From positions 1-48,700 of the forward strand of contig NZ_UZWE01000079.1 of the NCBI RefSeq assembly GCF_900631945.1: a DNA stretch of 48,700 nt. The letters are read 5' to 3'. The DNA comes from Paracoccus haematequi. Its GTDB lineage: Bacteria; Pseudomonadota; Alphaproteobacteria; Rhodobacterales; Rhodobacteraceae. The notes beneath the pieces are model-generated. The model worked only from the letters and a program-made list of their open reading frames with translations, had not been told where the DNA came from and did not search any database. Both the position numbers and the translations under genes were made by a program. This document shows positions 1 to 8,404 of this stretch, one piece after another. The first letter of the stretch is position 1, and every line of letters begins with the position of its first letter.

Positions 1-33
1 GGTCTTGTAGGTCGGGGCTGTCGGTCTGCTCAT
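1..33 (-). CDS. possible 5' end of a gene running off the left edge
   Basis: An ATG at position 33 on the minus strand opens a frame with no stop up to the window edge, reading Met-Ser-Arg-Pro-Thr-Ala-Pro-Thr-Tyr-Lys-Thr. It lies downstream of, and in the same direction as, the minus-strand EPS genes, about 70 bases after the beta-barrel gene stop, so it could be the next gene of that operon. Eleven codons are too few to identify a family. The sequence from 34 to 100 shows no clear terminator. Confidence 0.25.
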   Translation of the reverse strand, partial: MSRPTAPTYKT

Positions 34-100
34 GCCCATCAGCTATCAAGCTGAAGTCACAAGATGAATCCCCTCAGGCCGGTTTGTGCAACAGAGCCGA

Positions 101-1447
101 TCAGCGCAGGAAGCTGAAGCTGCGGTTCACGCCCAGATAGACCCGTTCCTCGTCGTCGTGGGTGCCGTCGCTGTCCTTGCTGCGGATCACGTTGGCGCCC
201 GCGACCAAGGAAAAGTCGTTGGGCAGCGCGCGGCTGTAATCCAGCCCGAAGGAAACCGAGCGCGCATCCTCTCTGTCGCCCGATTGCACCTCGCTTTCGC
301 GATAGCGGATATTGGCGGCGATGCTGGACACGGCCGAGATCTGGCGGCTGTAATTGGCGGTGATGTCGGTGTTCAGCGCCTCGTCGCCGTCGTTGTCGGT
401 GACGGCCGCCCGGCGCAGCGACGCCTGCACCTGCGACATTTCGGTAAGCTTCTGGTTGTAGGCGATCTGGAAGATCGGGTCGTAATTGTCCTGGAACCGC
501 GTCACGCCGACCTGGCCCGTCAGGGTGAAGCGGCGCAGTTCCAGCGTCCGGCCGATGTTGAAATTCTCGCGCCGCCCGGCGGTGCCGGGATCGGATCCGA
601 AGGACAGCGACCAGTCCCCCAGAGGCCGCGACCGGGTCAGGCCCAGGCGCAGCGACGGGCCTTCGGCCTGTTCCACCGTGCCGTCGCCTTCCTCGCGCCG
701 GATATGGGTGCGGGCCAGTTCGACATCCAGGTTGGTCAGCTTGTCCACCTGCAGGGACGCGCCCACGCCATAGCGGTCGGACCGGCTGTCGTTGACCTCG
801 CCGTCGGTGCGGCTGGCCTCGGCCAGGATGCGGGCGCGGACCAGCGGCGTGGGTTCCAGGTAGAAGGCCACGTTGCCGCTGCGGGTTTCGCTGTCGTCCA
901 GGTCGGGATCGGTGGTGCCGCTGTAATCGCGCCTGATCCAGGAAAGGCCGAATTCGCCGCCCAGCTTGGCCTCGCGCCCGAAGACATAGGTCAGGCGGGC
1001 ATCGGTCTGGGCCACGCGGCCGCCGTCCAGGGTGACGAATTCGTTGCTGAGGTCGTCGAACAGGATTTCCTCGTCCAGGTCGTTCTCGCGATAGCCCAGT
1101 TCCGCCTCGATGGCGGAGTTGCGGGCGCCGCGCCGCAGCAGCAGCCGGGCCTGCGGATCGCCCAGGGCGAAGGACTTGTCCTCGTCGGGATCGTGCAGCC
1201 GGAAGGGCGCGGACAGCGAGAACTGGATCGTCTGGACGCGGCTGCCGGTGCGCAGGTTCAGGTCCAGCGGCGTGATGCCGATCAGGTCGCCGTCTTCCAC
1301 CGCGATCTGCTGGCCGATGGTCAGCCGCGCCTCGGGGGCGGAAGGGTCGGTTTCCTGGGACTGCGCGCCAAGCGGTAGCAGGGCCAGAAGCCCCGCGAGG
1401 CCCGCCGCCGCAGTCGTCGTTGCCGTCCCGCGCCGCATCGTCGTCAC
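101..1447 (-). CDS. exosortase-locus outer-membrane beta-barrel protein
   Basis: Predicted 448-residue outer-membrane beta-barrel of the kind found in PEP-CTERM/exosortase-linked EPS loci (TIGR03016-like; family recalled, not searched). The N terminus has a signal peptide (twin basic residues, then an Ala/Leu-rich core, cleavage near residue 30 after a Gly-Ala-Gln-Ser-Gln stretch). The rest alternates polar and hydrophobic residues in many short amphipathic strands, such as ANYSRQISAVSSIAANIRYR, and ends in an aromatic-containing strand (Ser-Phe-Ser-Phe-Leu-Arg), typical of BAM-inserted barrels. The start is GTG at 1447, whose GTGA overlaps the stop of the export gene by 4 bases, so translation is probably coupled; ATG at 1438 is the alternative. 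The role is probably in passage or anchoring of the polysaccharide at the outer membrane, which is inferred from context. Confidence 0.8.
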   Translation of the reverse strand: MTTMRRGTATTTAAAGLAGLLALLPLGAQSQETDPSAPEARLTIGQQIAVEDGDLIGITPLDLNLRTGSRVQTIQFSLSAPFRLHDPDEDKSFALGDPQARLLLRRGARNSAIEAELGYRENDLDEEILFDDLSNEFVTLDGGRVAQTDARLTYVFGREAKLGGEFGLSWIRRDYSGTTDPDLDDSETRSGNVAFYLEPTPLVRARILAEASRTDGEVNDSRSDRYGVGASLQVDKLTNLDVELARTHIRREEGDGTVEQAEGPSLRLGLTRSRPLGDWSLSFGSDPGTAGRRENFNIGRTLELRRFTLTGQVGVTRFQDNYDPIFQIAYNQKLTEMSQVQASLRRAAVTDNDGDEALNTDITANYSRQISAVSSIAANIRYRESEVQSGDREDARSVSFGLDYSRALPNDFSLVAGANVIRSKDSDGTHDDEERVYLGVNRSFSFLR

Positions 1448-2046
1448 TCGAACAGGCCGCGTTCGGGGACGATGATCACGTCGCCTTCGGCCAGCACGGG
1501 ATCCATGTTCATGCCCGCGCCGCGCATGATCGCGGCATAGTTCACGGTGATCACCTGCCCCGGCATCGAGGCGCGGCGCAGCTGGATGCGCTTGGTCGCG
1601 GCAAAGGGCGTCAGCCCGCCCGCCTGGGACAGGGCTTGCAGGAAGGTGGTGCCCGGCGGGACCGCCTTGGCGCCCGGCGCGCTTGCCTCGCCCATGATGT
1701 AGATGTTGACCACCGCAGCCTCGACCGGGGCGGCCGGTTCGATCAGCGGGGTGGCGGTCACGAAGACCGTGGGCGGGGACGCCAGGACGCCCGCAAGGGC
1801 CTGGCTGATCCGGCTGCCCACCGCCGCGGGCGACTGGCCCGCGACCCGGATGCTGCCCGCATAGGGAAAGTCGATGGTCCCGCCCGGCAGCACCACCAGC
1901 GTGCGGTTCAGCGATTCATCCTCCAGCACCTCGACCGTCAGGCGGTCGCCGGACTGGATGCGGTATTCCTGCGCCAGGGCGGCGCGGGGAAAGGCCAGCG
2001 GCAGCGCCAGCAGCGCGGCCAGCATGAAACGCAGCAGGATCGTCAT
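1444..2046 (-). CDS. polysaccharide export protein (Wza/GumB type)
   Basis: A 200-residue periplasmic/outer-membrane polysaccharide export protein. A signal peptide covers residues 1-25 (hydrophobic Leu/Ala core, cleavage after Ala-Leu-Ala). The Poly_export domain follows, starting with YRIQSGDRLTVEV, the standard signature, and then a SLBB-like segment (NIYIMGEASAPGAKAVPPGT...LSQAGGLTP) ending in GDVIIVPERG. No lipobox cysteine is visible, so unlike E. coli Wza it may not be lipidated. It is short relative to Wza (about 380 residues) but normal for the GumB/EpsE-like class in exosortase loci. An AAGGA ribosome binding site lies 8 bases before the ATG. Together with the Wzz-like protein (6864-8384) it would form the trans-envelope export channel. 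Confidence 0.9.
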   Translation of the reverse strand: MTILLRFMLAALLALPLAFPRAALAQEYRIQSGDRLTVEVLEDESLNRTLVVLPGGTIDFPYAGSIRVAGQSPAAVGSRISQALAGVLASPPTVFVTATPLIEPAAPVEAAVVNIYIMGEASAPGAKAVPPGTTFLQALSQAGGLTPFAATKRIQLRRASMPGQVITVNYAAIMRGAGMNMDPVLAEGDVIIVPERGLFE

Positions 2047-2196
2047 GGGTCAGTCCTTCAACACTGTTTCCCGTCAGGGCGCGCATCGCGGCGCATGTCC
2101 GTCAGGGTTTGCTTGTTACCACAATGCCATGAGCCAAAAGTGAACGGAGAGAAAAATTCGCCCCCCCTGTCACCCCGGGATCACAGCCGCCGCCCG

Positions 2197-4782
2197 TCAG
2201 TTGGTGGCCTGGCCCGCCGCCGGGGCGGCATCGCCTAAGGGCTCCCCCGCCGTGCCGCCGGTCGTCCCTCCGGTCGTTCCATTGGAGGCCGCCTCCCCCG
2301 CCTGGGCGGGGGCGTTCAGCCGGGCCAGGGCCTCGCGCGCGGCGGTGATCGACTGGCCTTCCTGGCCTTCGGGCAGCATTTCCAGGCCCTTTTCCAGCTG
2401 CGCCTTGGCGGCGTCGGTCTTGCCCAGGGCGGCCTGGACCACGCCCAGGTGCAACTGCACCACGGCATCCTGGGTCAAGGCGGCGGCGGCGCCTTCCAGA
2501 TAGGGCAGCGCGGCGGCGCTGTCGCCGTTCAGGTGCTGGATCCAGCCATAGGTATCCATGAAGGGCGGCACGGTGGTGTCCTTCAGCCGCCGCGCCACGG
2601 CCGAGGCGCGCGCCACCGCCGCCGGATCGTCGGATTTCCAGGTCGCCAGCAGGCTTGCCAGGTTGTTGGCCACGATGATCGAGGTCGAATCGCGCGCGTA
2701 AAGCTGGTCATAGATGGCGATGGCGCCGTCGATGTCGCCCTCGCGTTCGGCCAGCCCGGCCTTGGACCACAGCAGGTCGGGATTGTCGGGAAGGGCCGCC
2801 AGGCCCTGTTCGGTCAGGGTCCGGGCCTCGTCCAGCTTGCCTTCCTGCGTCGCCAGCCGGATCAGGGCCAGGTGGGGCGGCAGGTCGTCGGGCTTTTCGG
2901 CGATCAGCGCGGTGAAGATCTCGCGCGCGGCGGGCAGGTCGTTGTTGGCCGCCTGGGTCATCGCCAGGGCCATGCGCGCGGCGCGGCTTTCGGGGTCGGC
3001 GGCGACCATGTCCTGCGCCAGTTTCAGCGCGGCGGGCGCCTGGCCCGAGGCAAGCTGCGCGCGGATCAGGCTCAGCTTGGCGCCGATATCGGCGTCGGCC
3101 GCATTGGCCTGCTGTTCCAGATAGGCAAGCGCGGCGGCCTCGCCCTCCTGGTTGGCGAGGCGGGCCAGATCCAGCCGGTCGGCGGCGGCCGTGGCCTGGT
3201 CGGTGCCGATCTCGCGCAGGCGGGTGATCACGCCTTCGGCGCGCGGCAGGTCGGGCATGGACAGATAGATCCGGCCCAGGGCCCCCAGCAGGTCCAGGTT
3301 GTCTGGGGTCCGGCGCAGGGCGGGCAGGATCGCGTCCTCGGCCGGGCGCCAGCGTTCCTCGGACATCAGCCGGTCCGCCAGGCGCAGCGTCTCGGCCGGC
3401 GCGTTGTTCGACGCGGCCGCCGCCTGCGACAGGTAATCGCGCGCCAGATCCGGCTCGCCCGCCCGGTCATAGGCGTCGGCCATCAGGCTCATCGCCTCGG
3501 CGTCCTGGGGGGCCTGGTCCAGGACCGAGCGCAGGGCCAGCACCGCGTCGTCCGCCCGGTCCTCCTGGATGTCCCAGAGGGCCTTGAGCTTCAGCGCGCC
3601 GGGCTGGCTGGCATTCTGGGCCAGCACCTCGTCGACCTGGGCTCGCGCGCCCGCCGCGTCGCCGGTTTCAACGAGCATCCGGGCCAGCTGGACCTTCACG
3701 TTCAGCGAGGTTTCCGTGGGTTCGGTCACGCCGTCCAGCACGGAGCGGATCTCGGCGATCGCCTCGGCCTGCTTGCCGTCGCGGAAATCGAAGCCCGCGC
3801 GCAGGGTGCGGAACAGCAGCGGATCGCCGCCCTCGGCGATGATGCGGTCCAGCTCAGCGCGGGCGGCATCCGCGCCGCGCTGCATCTCAACGAAGCGGAC
3901 CAGGTCGGCGCGCGGCGCGGGATCGTCGGCGGGCGCGGCCTCGGCCAGGTCGCGCAGGAAGGCCTCGGCGCGGTCGGGCTGGTTCTCGGACATGTAGAAC
4001 CGGACCAGATCGGCCTTGGCCTGGTCGTTGTCGGGGAATTTCGCGATGGTGGCGCGCAGATGCGCCTCGATCGCGGGCTTGTCCTGGCGTTCCGCCAGAA
4101 GCGCCAGCCGCTGCGCATAGCGTTGCGGATTGTCGGGTTGCAGTTCCAGCAGGCGCGCGGTCAGCCGGTCGGCCTCGTCCAGATCCCTGGCATTGGCCGC
4201 CCGGTCCAGCAGGATGCCCATCAGCATCGGATCGTCGGGCCGGGTCTGGGCCATCCGGGCCGCTTCCTCGCCCAGCGAGGCGCGGGCCTTGTCGTCCTCG
4301 GCCAGGGTGGCCTCGCGATAGCGGCGGGTCAGATCCAGCACCTGCACCTCTGCGTCCTGGGGCGCGATTTCCTGGGCGCGGGTGGCGTGGCGGACGAATT
4401 CGTCCGCCTGCTGGCTGTCGAAGGCCAGCCGCGCCAGGGCGATGCGGGTCGCCAGGTCGTCGGGATATTGCTCGGCCAGCCGCAGGTACTGGCTATAGGC
4501 CTGGCCGATGTCGCCCTGGGCGCGATAGGTGTCGGCCAGGGTCTTGCGGGCCTCGTAATGGGTGCCCTCGATGTCGAAGACGTTGCGGAACTGCACGATG
4601 GCGCGGTCCACGTCGCCCTGCTCCAGCAGCTGCAGCCCGGACTGGTAATATTCCTCGGCCTTTTCGGCCGATGTCTTGCAGCCGGCCAGCGACAGGCCCA
4701 GCCCCAGGGCCAGGGCCGTGGACAAAAGGAAACGCGCGCCCCGGCGGGGGGAAAGGCGGCTGGAGGAAACGTCGGCAGTCAT
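2197..4782 (-). CDS. prsT: PrsT-like TPR-repeat lipoprotein of exosortase EPS locus
   Basis: An 861-residue TPR protein matching the PrsT class (PEP-CTERM system TPR-repeat lipoprotein). Residues 1-35 are a lipoprotein signal peptide with lipobox Leu-Ala-Gly-Cys (Cys near residue 35). Tandem tetratricopeptide repeats follow almost to the end, for example AEEYYQSGLQLLEQGDVDRA and later IAIYDQLYARDSTSIIVANN. The C terminus becomes a low-complexity Gly/Thr/Ala tail (GTTGGTTGGTAG). It is probably a periplasm-facing scaffold that organises EPS assembly or export; PrsT function is poorly known experimentally. About 150 non-coding bases separate it from the export gene downstream (2047-2196), and that gap could hold an extra promoter. 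The ATG at 4782 lacks a strong ribosome binding site. Confidence 0.85.
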   Translation of the reverse strand: MTADVSSSRLSPRRGARFLLSTALALGLGLSLAGCKTSAEKAEEYYQSGLQLLEQGDVDRAIVQFRNVFDIEGTHYEARKTLADTYRAQGDIGQAYSQYLRLAEQYPDDLATRIALARLAFDSQQADEFVRHATRAQEIAPQDAEVQVLDLTRRYREATLAEDDKARASLGEEAARMAQTRPDDPMLMGILLDRAANARDLDEADRLTARLLELQPDNPQRYAQRLALLAERQDKPAIEAHLRATIAKFPDNDQAKADLVRFYMSENQPDRAEAFLRDLAEAAPADDPAPRADLVRFVEMQRGADAARAELDRIIAEGGDPLLFRTLRAGFDFRDGKQAEAIAEIRSVLDGVTEPTETSLNVKVQLARMLVETGDAAGARAQVDEVLAQNASQPGALKLKALWDIQEDRADDAVLALRSVLDQAPQDAEAMSLMADAYDRAGEPDLARDYLSQAAAASNNAPAETLRLADRLMSEERWRPAEDAILPALRRTPDNLDLLGALGRIYLSMPDLPRAEGVITRLREIGTDQATAAADRLDLARLANQEGEAAALAYLEQQANAADADIGAKLSLIRAQLASGQAPAALKLAQDMVAADPESRAARMALAMTQAANNDLPAAREIFTALIAEKPDDLPPHLALIRLATQEGKLDEARTLTEQGLAALPDNPDLLWSKAGLAEREGDIDGAIAIYDQLYARDSTSIIVANNLASLLATWKSDDPAAVARASAVARRLKDTTVPPFMDTYGWIQHLNGDSAAALPYLEGAAAALTQDAVVQLHLGVVQAALGKTDAAKAQLEKGLEMLPEGQEGQSITAAREALARLNAPAQAGEAASNGTTGGTTGGTAGEPLGDAAPAAGQATN

Positions 4783-4853
4783 GATGAATCACGGTCTCGC
4801 GGCTTGGGCGCGGCGGGCGGCGTTCTGACGGCCGCCGCGGGGAACACGCGACC

Positions 4854-5570
4854 TTAGTACCCGGTGCCGCGCAGAACGACCATCACTGTGCGCACCAAAA
4901 TCTTCAGGTCAAGCCAGCCGGACAAATCCCGATGATATTCTTCGTCATAGCGGACGCGGGCCACGAATTCCGATTCGTTGCGTGCCGAGATCTGCCACAG
5001 CCCGGTGATTCCCGGCCGCAGGCGGTAATAGGCCCGCCCGTAATACAGATGCCGCTGGCCCACCATCATCGGGCGCGGGCCGACCAGCGACATGGTGCCG
5101 TTCACCACGTTCAGAAGCTGCGGCAGCTCGTCCATCGAGGTCTTGCGCAGCAGCCGCCCGACGCGCGTGACGCGCGGATCGCGCTTCAGCTTCTGGGTGC
5201 TGTCCCATTGGTGCCGGGCCTCGGGATCCTGGTCCAGATGCGCCTTGAGATGGCTTTCGGCGTCCACCACCATGGTGCGCAGCTTCCAGATGCGGAACAC
5301 CCGGCCGTTGCGGCCCAGGCGCTTCTGCACGAAGAAGGGATTGCCGCCGTCGCAGGCCACCAGCAGCGCCATCAGCAGGATCAGCGGCACGGTGACGGGG
5401 GCGGTCAGCAGGATCAGCAGGGTTTCGAAGGCCCGCTTGGCGCCGTTGCGGTAAAGGCCCCGGTCCCGGTCGCTGTCGGGAAAGCCTACATCCGGCAGCA
5501 CGAGATCGGGTTTGAAGTCGGTCATACGCGTATTGATCGTCAAAATTCCCTCCATCGAGGAAACAACCAT
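4854..5570 (-). CDS. initiating sugar-phosphate transferase (polyprenyl-P)
   Basis: Bacterial sugar transferase (WbaP/WcaJ C-terminal-domain type), which moves a sugar-1-phosphate from a nucleotide sugar to undecaprenyl phosphate and so starts the EPS repeat unit. One membrane helix lies near residues 48-70 (TLLILLTAPVTVPLILLMAL). The catalytic core shows FFVQKRLGRNGRVFRIWKLR, DELPQLLNVVNGTMSLVGPR and GITGLWQISARNE, the family hallmarks. At up to 238 residues it is the short monotopic form without the N-terminal CoA-binding-like half of WbaP. The start is uncertain: ATG 5570, ATG 5555, a TTG at 5543 preceded by GGAGGG at good spacing, or ATG 5525. The TTG has the best ribosome binding site. 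It is the first gene of the minus-strand operon, divergent from the ATPase gene. Confidence 0.92.
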   Translation of the reverse strand: MVVSSMEGILTINTRMTDFKPDLVLPDVGFPDSDRDRGLYRNGAKRAFETLLILLTAPVTVPLILLMALLVACDGGNPFFVQKRLGRNGRVFRIWKLRTMVVDAESHLKAHLDQDPEARHQWDSTQKLKRDPRVTRVGRLLRKTSMDELPQLLNVVNGTMSLVGPRPMMVGQRHLYYGRAYYRLRPGITGLWQISARNESEFVARVRYDEEYHRDLSGWLDLKILVRTVMVVLRGTGY

Positions 5571-5952
5571 GAAAAAAATGCCCCGAGGCGCGGCGCGGAC
5601 TTTCGGCGCGGTCCATGGCAGCCAACCCGCTGCGGAAACGCCATCCCCGTGAACAAGGCCACGCTAGCACGCCGCAGCGGCGATCTGAATGTTTAGATTA
5701 AAAATTAGTTAAATTTTGACGCGTTTTTGCCGACTCCCCCGGACGTTCGGCGGCGTTGCGCCATCCTGGATGGCAAGACCGTGCAGGGGGCGCAATCGAG
5801 GGTTGAAATCCCCCGCCGCCTCTGCCCCGGCCGATCCGACTCAGATGATTTGTCCTCACTTTTAGGCAATCGGCCGGGCGCGGCGGGGCGCCGGACTGGC
5901 AAATGCCTGTCTGGGCGGGTATATCGTCCTCATCTTTCCCGGAGCGCGCCGT
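5571..5952. promoter_or_regulatory. divergent intergenic region with AT-rich core
   Basis: This 382-base gap separates the divergent minus-strand (sugar transferase) and plus-strand (ATPase, Wzz, kinase) operons, so it must carry promoters for both. Around 5690-5720 it drops into an AT-rich run unlike the surrounding GC-rich DNA. That run contains the inverted repeat AAAATT-agtta-AATTTT (5701-5717), which could be an operator or a site for an AT-binding regulator of the MucR/Ros kind. I could not place -35/-10 boxes with confidence. Confidence 0.45.
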
Positions 5953-6867
5953 TTGAGCCAGTTCTATCTCGATCATTACGGCTTTTCGGTCCGTCCCTTC
6001 TCGATCCTGCCGGATCCCGCCATGCTGTTCTGGTCGGACCGGCACAAGAAGGCCTTCGCGGTCCTGGAATACGGGCTGATGACCCGCGCGCCCCTGACCG
6101 TCGTCACCGGAGAGGTGGGGGCGGGCAAGACCACGCTGATCCAGGCCCTGCTGCGGCGCACCGGCCCCGACATGCGCATCGGCCTGATCTCGAACGCGCG
6201 GGGCGACCGCGGCGACCTGCTGCGCTGGATCCTGAACGCCTTCGACATCGCCCCCCCGCCGGGGGCCGATTACGTCGACATGTTCCAGACCTTCCAGGAT
6301 TTCGTGCTGTCCGAATACGCGGCGGGCCGGCTGGTGGTGCTGATCTTCGACGAGGCGCAGAACCTGGGCGCCGACACCCTGGAAGAGCTGCGGATGCTGA
6401 CCAACATCAATTCGGGCACCGACGAATTGCTGCAACTGGTCCTGCTGGGCCAGCCCGAGCTGCGCGACATCATCACCCGCCCCGAACTGCGCCAGTTCGC
6501 CCAGCGAGTCAGCGCGACCTTCCACCTGGGCAGCTTCGACCCCGACACCTCGGCCGCCTATATCCGCCACCGGCTGCAGAAGGCCGGCGGCACGGGACAG
6601 GAAATCGACGCCGCCGCGATGGCCCGCATCCATGCGGAAGCGCGCGGCGTGCCCCGGATGATCAACAAGATCGCTGACCTGGCCCTGGTCTATGGCGCGG
6701 CGGCCGACCGCAAGACCGTCGGCGCCGACATCGTCGACGAACTGATCCGCGACGGGCTGATCCTGACGGCCGCCCCGGAACCCACCCTGCCCGAACCCGC
6801 CCCGGCCGACCGCCAGGCGCGGCTGGTCCTGGCCCATGAGCAAGAGGTCAAGCGGGACGCGACATGA
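5953..6867 (+). CDS. exosortase-locus ExeA-like AAA ATPase
   Basis: A 304-residue AAA ATPase of the ExeA/GspA-like group found in exosortase EPS loci (XrtA-associated ATPase, TIGR03015-like). The N terminus has the family's YLDHYGFSVRPFSILPDP segment. The Walker A motif GEVGAGKTT spans residues 53-61, and Walker B VVLIFDEAQNL has Asp133-Glu134. A sensor region LLGQPELRD follows, then a helical lid (ARGVPRMINKIADLALVYG). The start is TTG at 5953 with GGAG eight bases upstream (5941-5944). The gene ends in an ATGA overlap with the chain-length gene, so the two are translationally coupled. It probably powers or regulates assembly of the export complex; the exact substrate is unknown. Confidence 0.9.
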   Translation: MSQFYLDHYGFSVRPFSILPDPAMLFWSDRHKKAFAVLEYGLMTRAPLTVVTGEVGAGKTTLIQALLRRTGPDMRIGLISNARGDRGDLLRWILNAFDIAPPPGADYVDMFQTFQDFVLSEYAAGRLVVLIFDEAQNLGADTLEELRMLTNINSGTDELLQLVLLGQPELRDIITRPELRQFAQRVSATFHLGSFDPDTSAAYIRHRLQKAGGTGQEIDAAAMARIHAEARGVPRMINKIADLALVYGAAADRKTVGADIVDELIRDGLILTAAPEPTLPEPAPADRQARLVLAHEQEVKRDAT

Positions 6868-8384
6868 TCGACCTGCGATTTTACTGGTCCCTTCTGATGC
6901 GGCGCCTGCCGGTGATGCTGGCGCTGCTGATCATCTGTTCGGTCTTCGGCGCGGTCTGGGCGATCCGCGCGCCGTCCACCTATTCCACCTCGGCCCGGCT
7001 GCTGGTGGAAAACCCGCGCATCCTGGAAAGCCGCGACACCAGTGCCGATTCCGCCAATGAGATGCTGCAGGTGATCGAACAGCAGCTTCTGACCCGCGCC
7101 AACCTGATCGACGTGGCCAACAAGCTGCATGTCTTCGGCCAGGACAGCACGCTGAGCGTGGACGAAAAGCTGGACGAGATGCGCGCCAACACCCGCATCA
7201 CCCGGACCGGCGGGCGGGACGAGGCGACGATGATGCTGGTCAGCTTCACCTCGCAGGATCCGCGCACGGCCGCCGCCGTGGTCACCGAATTCACCACCCT
7301 GATCCTGGGCACCAACACCCGCAACCGCGTGGGCCTGGCCGAGAACCGGCTGGCCTTCTTCCAACAAGAGGTCGACCGGCTGGGCCAGGATCTGGACGCG
7401 CAGAACGCCCGGATCCTGCAATTCAAGCGCGAGAACTCGGCCGCGCTGCCGGAAAACCTGCAATACCGCCAGGATCGCCAGTCGCTGCTTCAGGAACGCG
7501 TGGCCCGGCTGGAAAGCGACCTGGCCGTGTTGCAGGCGCAGCGGTCGGAAATGGTGCGGCTGTTCGAACAGACCGGCAACGTGCCCGCGAATGCCACGCC
7601 CCAGACCCCCGAGGAACAGCAGCTTGCCGCCCTGCGGGCCGAGCTGAGCGGGGTTCTGGGCGTCTATGCCGAGGACAGCCCCCGCGTCCGTGCGCTGAAG
7701 AACCGCATCGCCAATGCCGAACGCGCGGTCCAGGCGCAGGGGGTGCCCGCTGACACCGGCAATACCGGCAATTCGCTTCTGGACGTGAACCTGTCCCAGA
7801 TCGACAGCCGCGTGACCATGCTGGAAAACGAACGCGCGCAGGCCGGGCAGGAACTGGAAGACCTGTCCGCCTCGATCAGCGCCACCGCCGCCAATGCCAT
7901 CGCGCTTGGCGCCCTGGAACGCGACCAGCAGAACATCCAGGCCCGCTACAACGCCGCGGTGGCCAGCCTGGACCAGGCCCGGCAGGTCGAGCGGGTCGAA
8001 ACCTCGGCCCAGGGGCAGCGCATCACCGTGATCGAGGCGGCCAGCGTGCCCAGCCAGCCCTCGGGCCCGAACCGCAAGAAGATCGCCCTGGCGGGCATCG
8101 GCCTGGGCCTGGGCCTGGCGGGCGGGTTCTTCGTGCTGATGGAGCTGTTGAACAACACCATCCGCCGCCCGGCCGAATTGCGGTCGCGCTTCCAGGTCAC
8201 GCCGCTGGCGGTCATCCCCTTCATCGAGGGGCGGCGCGAACGGCGCCACCGCCAGGCGGTGCTGCTGGCCGCGATCCTGGCGGTGGTGATCATCATCCCC
8301 CTGGGATTGTGGGGGCTGCACACGCAATACATGCCGCTGGACATCTTGGCGCAGAAGATCGTCACCCGGCTGGGCCTGGGCTGA
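6864..8384 (+). CDS. Wzz/GumC-like chain-length determinant
   Basis: A 506-residue polysaccharide co-polymerase. TM1 is at about residues 12-32 (LPVMLALLIICSVFGAVWAI), followed by a large periplasmic domain rich in coiled-coil heptads (about 170-400). The classic pre-TM2 motif VPSQPSGPNRKK leads into TM2 near 408-430, and an extra hydrophobic helix lies close to the C terminus (LLAAILAVVIIIPLGLWGL). The third helix and short cytoplasmic tail match the exosortase-associated class (TIGR03007-like). It controls polymer length and bridges the inner membrane to the Wza-type export protein. There is no fused kinase domain; a separate BY-kinase-like gene follows 20 bases downstream. The start codon is the ATG of the ATGA overlap with the ATPase gene. 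Confidence 0.92.
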   Translation: MIDLRFYWSLLMRRLPVMLALLIICSVFGAVWAIRAPSTYSTSARLLVENPRILESRDTSADSANEMLQVIEQQLLTRANLIDVANKLHVFGQDSTLSVDEKLDEMRANTRITRTGGRDEATMMLVSFTSQDPRTAAAVVTEFTTLILGTNTRNRVGLAENRLAFFQQEVDRLGQDLDAQNARILQFKRENSAALPENLQYRQDRQSLLQERVARLESDLAVLQAQRSEMVRLFEQTGNVPANATPQTPEEQQLAALRAELSGVLGVYAEDSPRVRALKNRIANAERAVQAQGVPADTGNTGNSLLDVNLSQIDSRVTMLENERAQAGQELEDLSASISATAANAIALGALERDQQNIQARYNAAVASLDQARQVERVETSAQGQRITVIEAASVPSQPSGPNRKKIALAGIGLGLGLAGGFFVLMELLNNTIRRPAELRSRFQVTPLAVIPFIEGRRERRHRQAVLLAAILAVVIIIPLGLWGLHTQYMPLDILAQKIVTRLGLG

Positions 8385-8404
8385 GGCGCGAAGGAAAGTC
8401 CGTC

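Noticed and set aside
2449..4857. 802-codon plus-strand open frame
   Set aside because: It lies opposite the TPR lipoprotein gene, which has a lipobox and repeats. The long antisense frame is a by-product of high-GC third-position bias.
5698..6843. 381-codon minus-strand frame
   Set aside because: It is antisense to the ATPase gene with clear Walker motifs, and its translation is Gln/Gly/Arg-rich without domains.
8309..8404. N-terminal extension of the kinase-like gene
   Set aside because: It overlaps the Wzz-like gene in another frame, while ATG 8405 has a good ribosome binding site.
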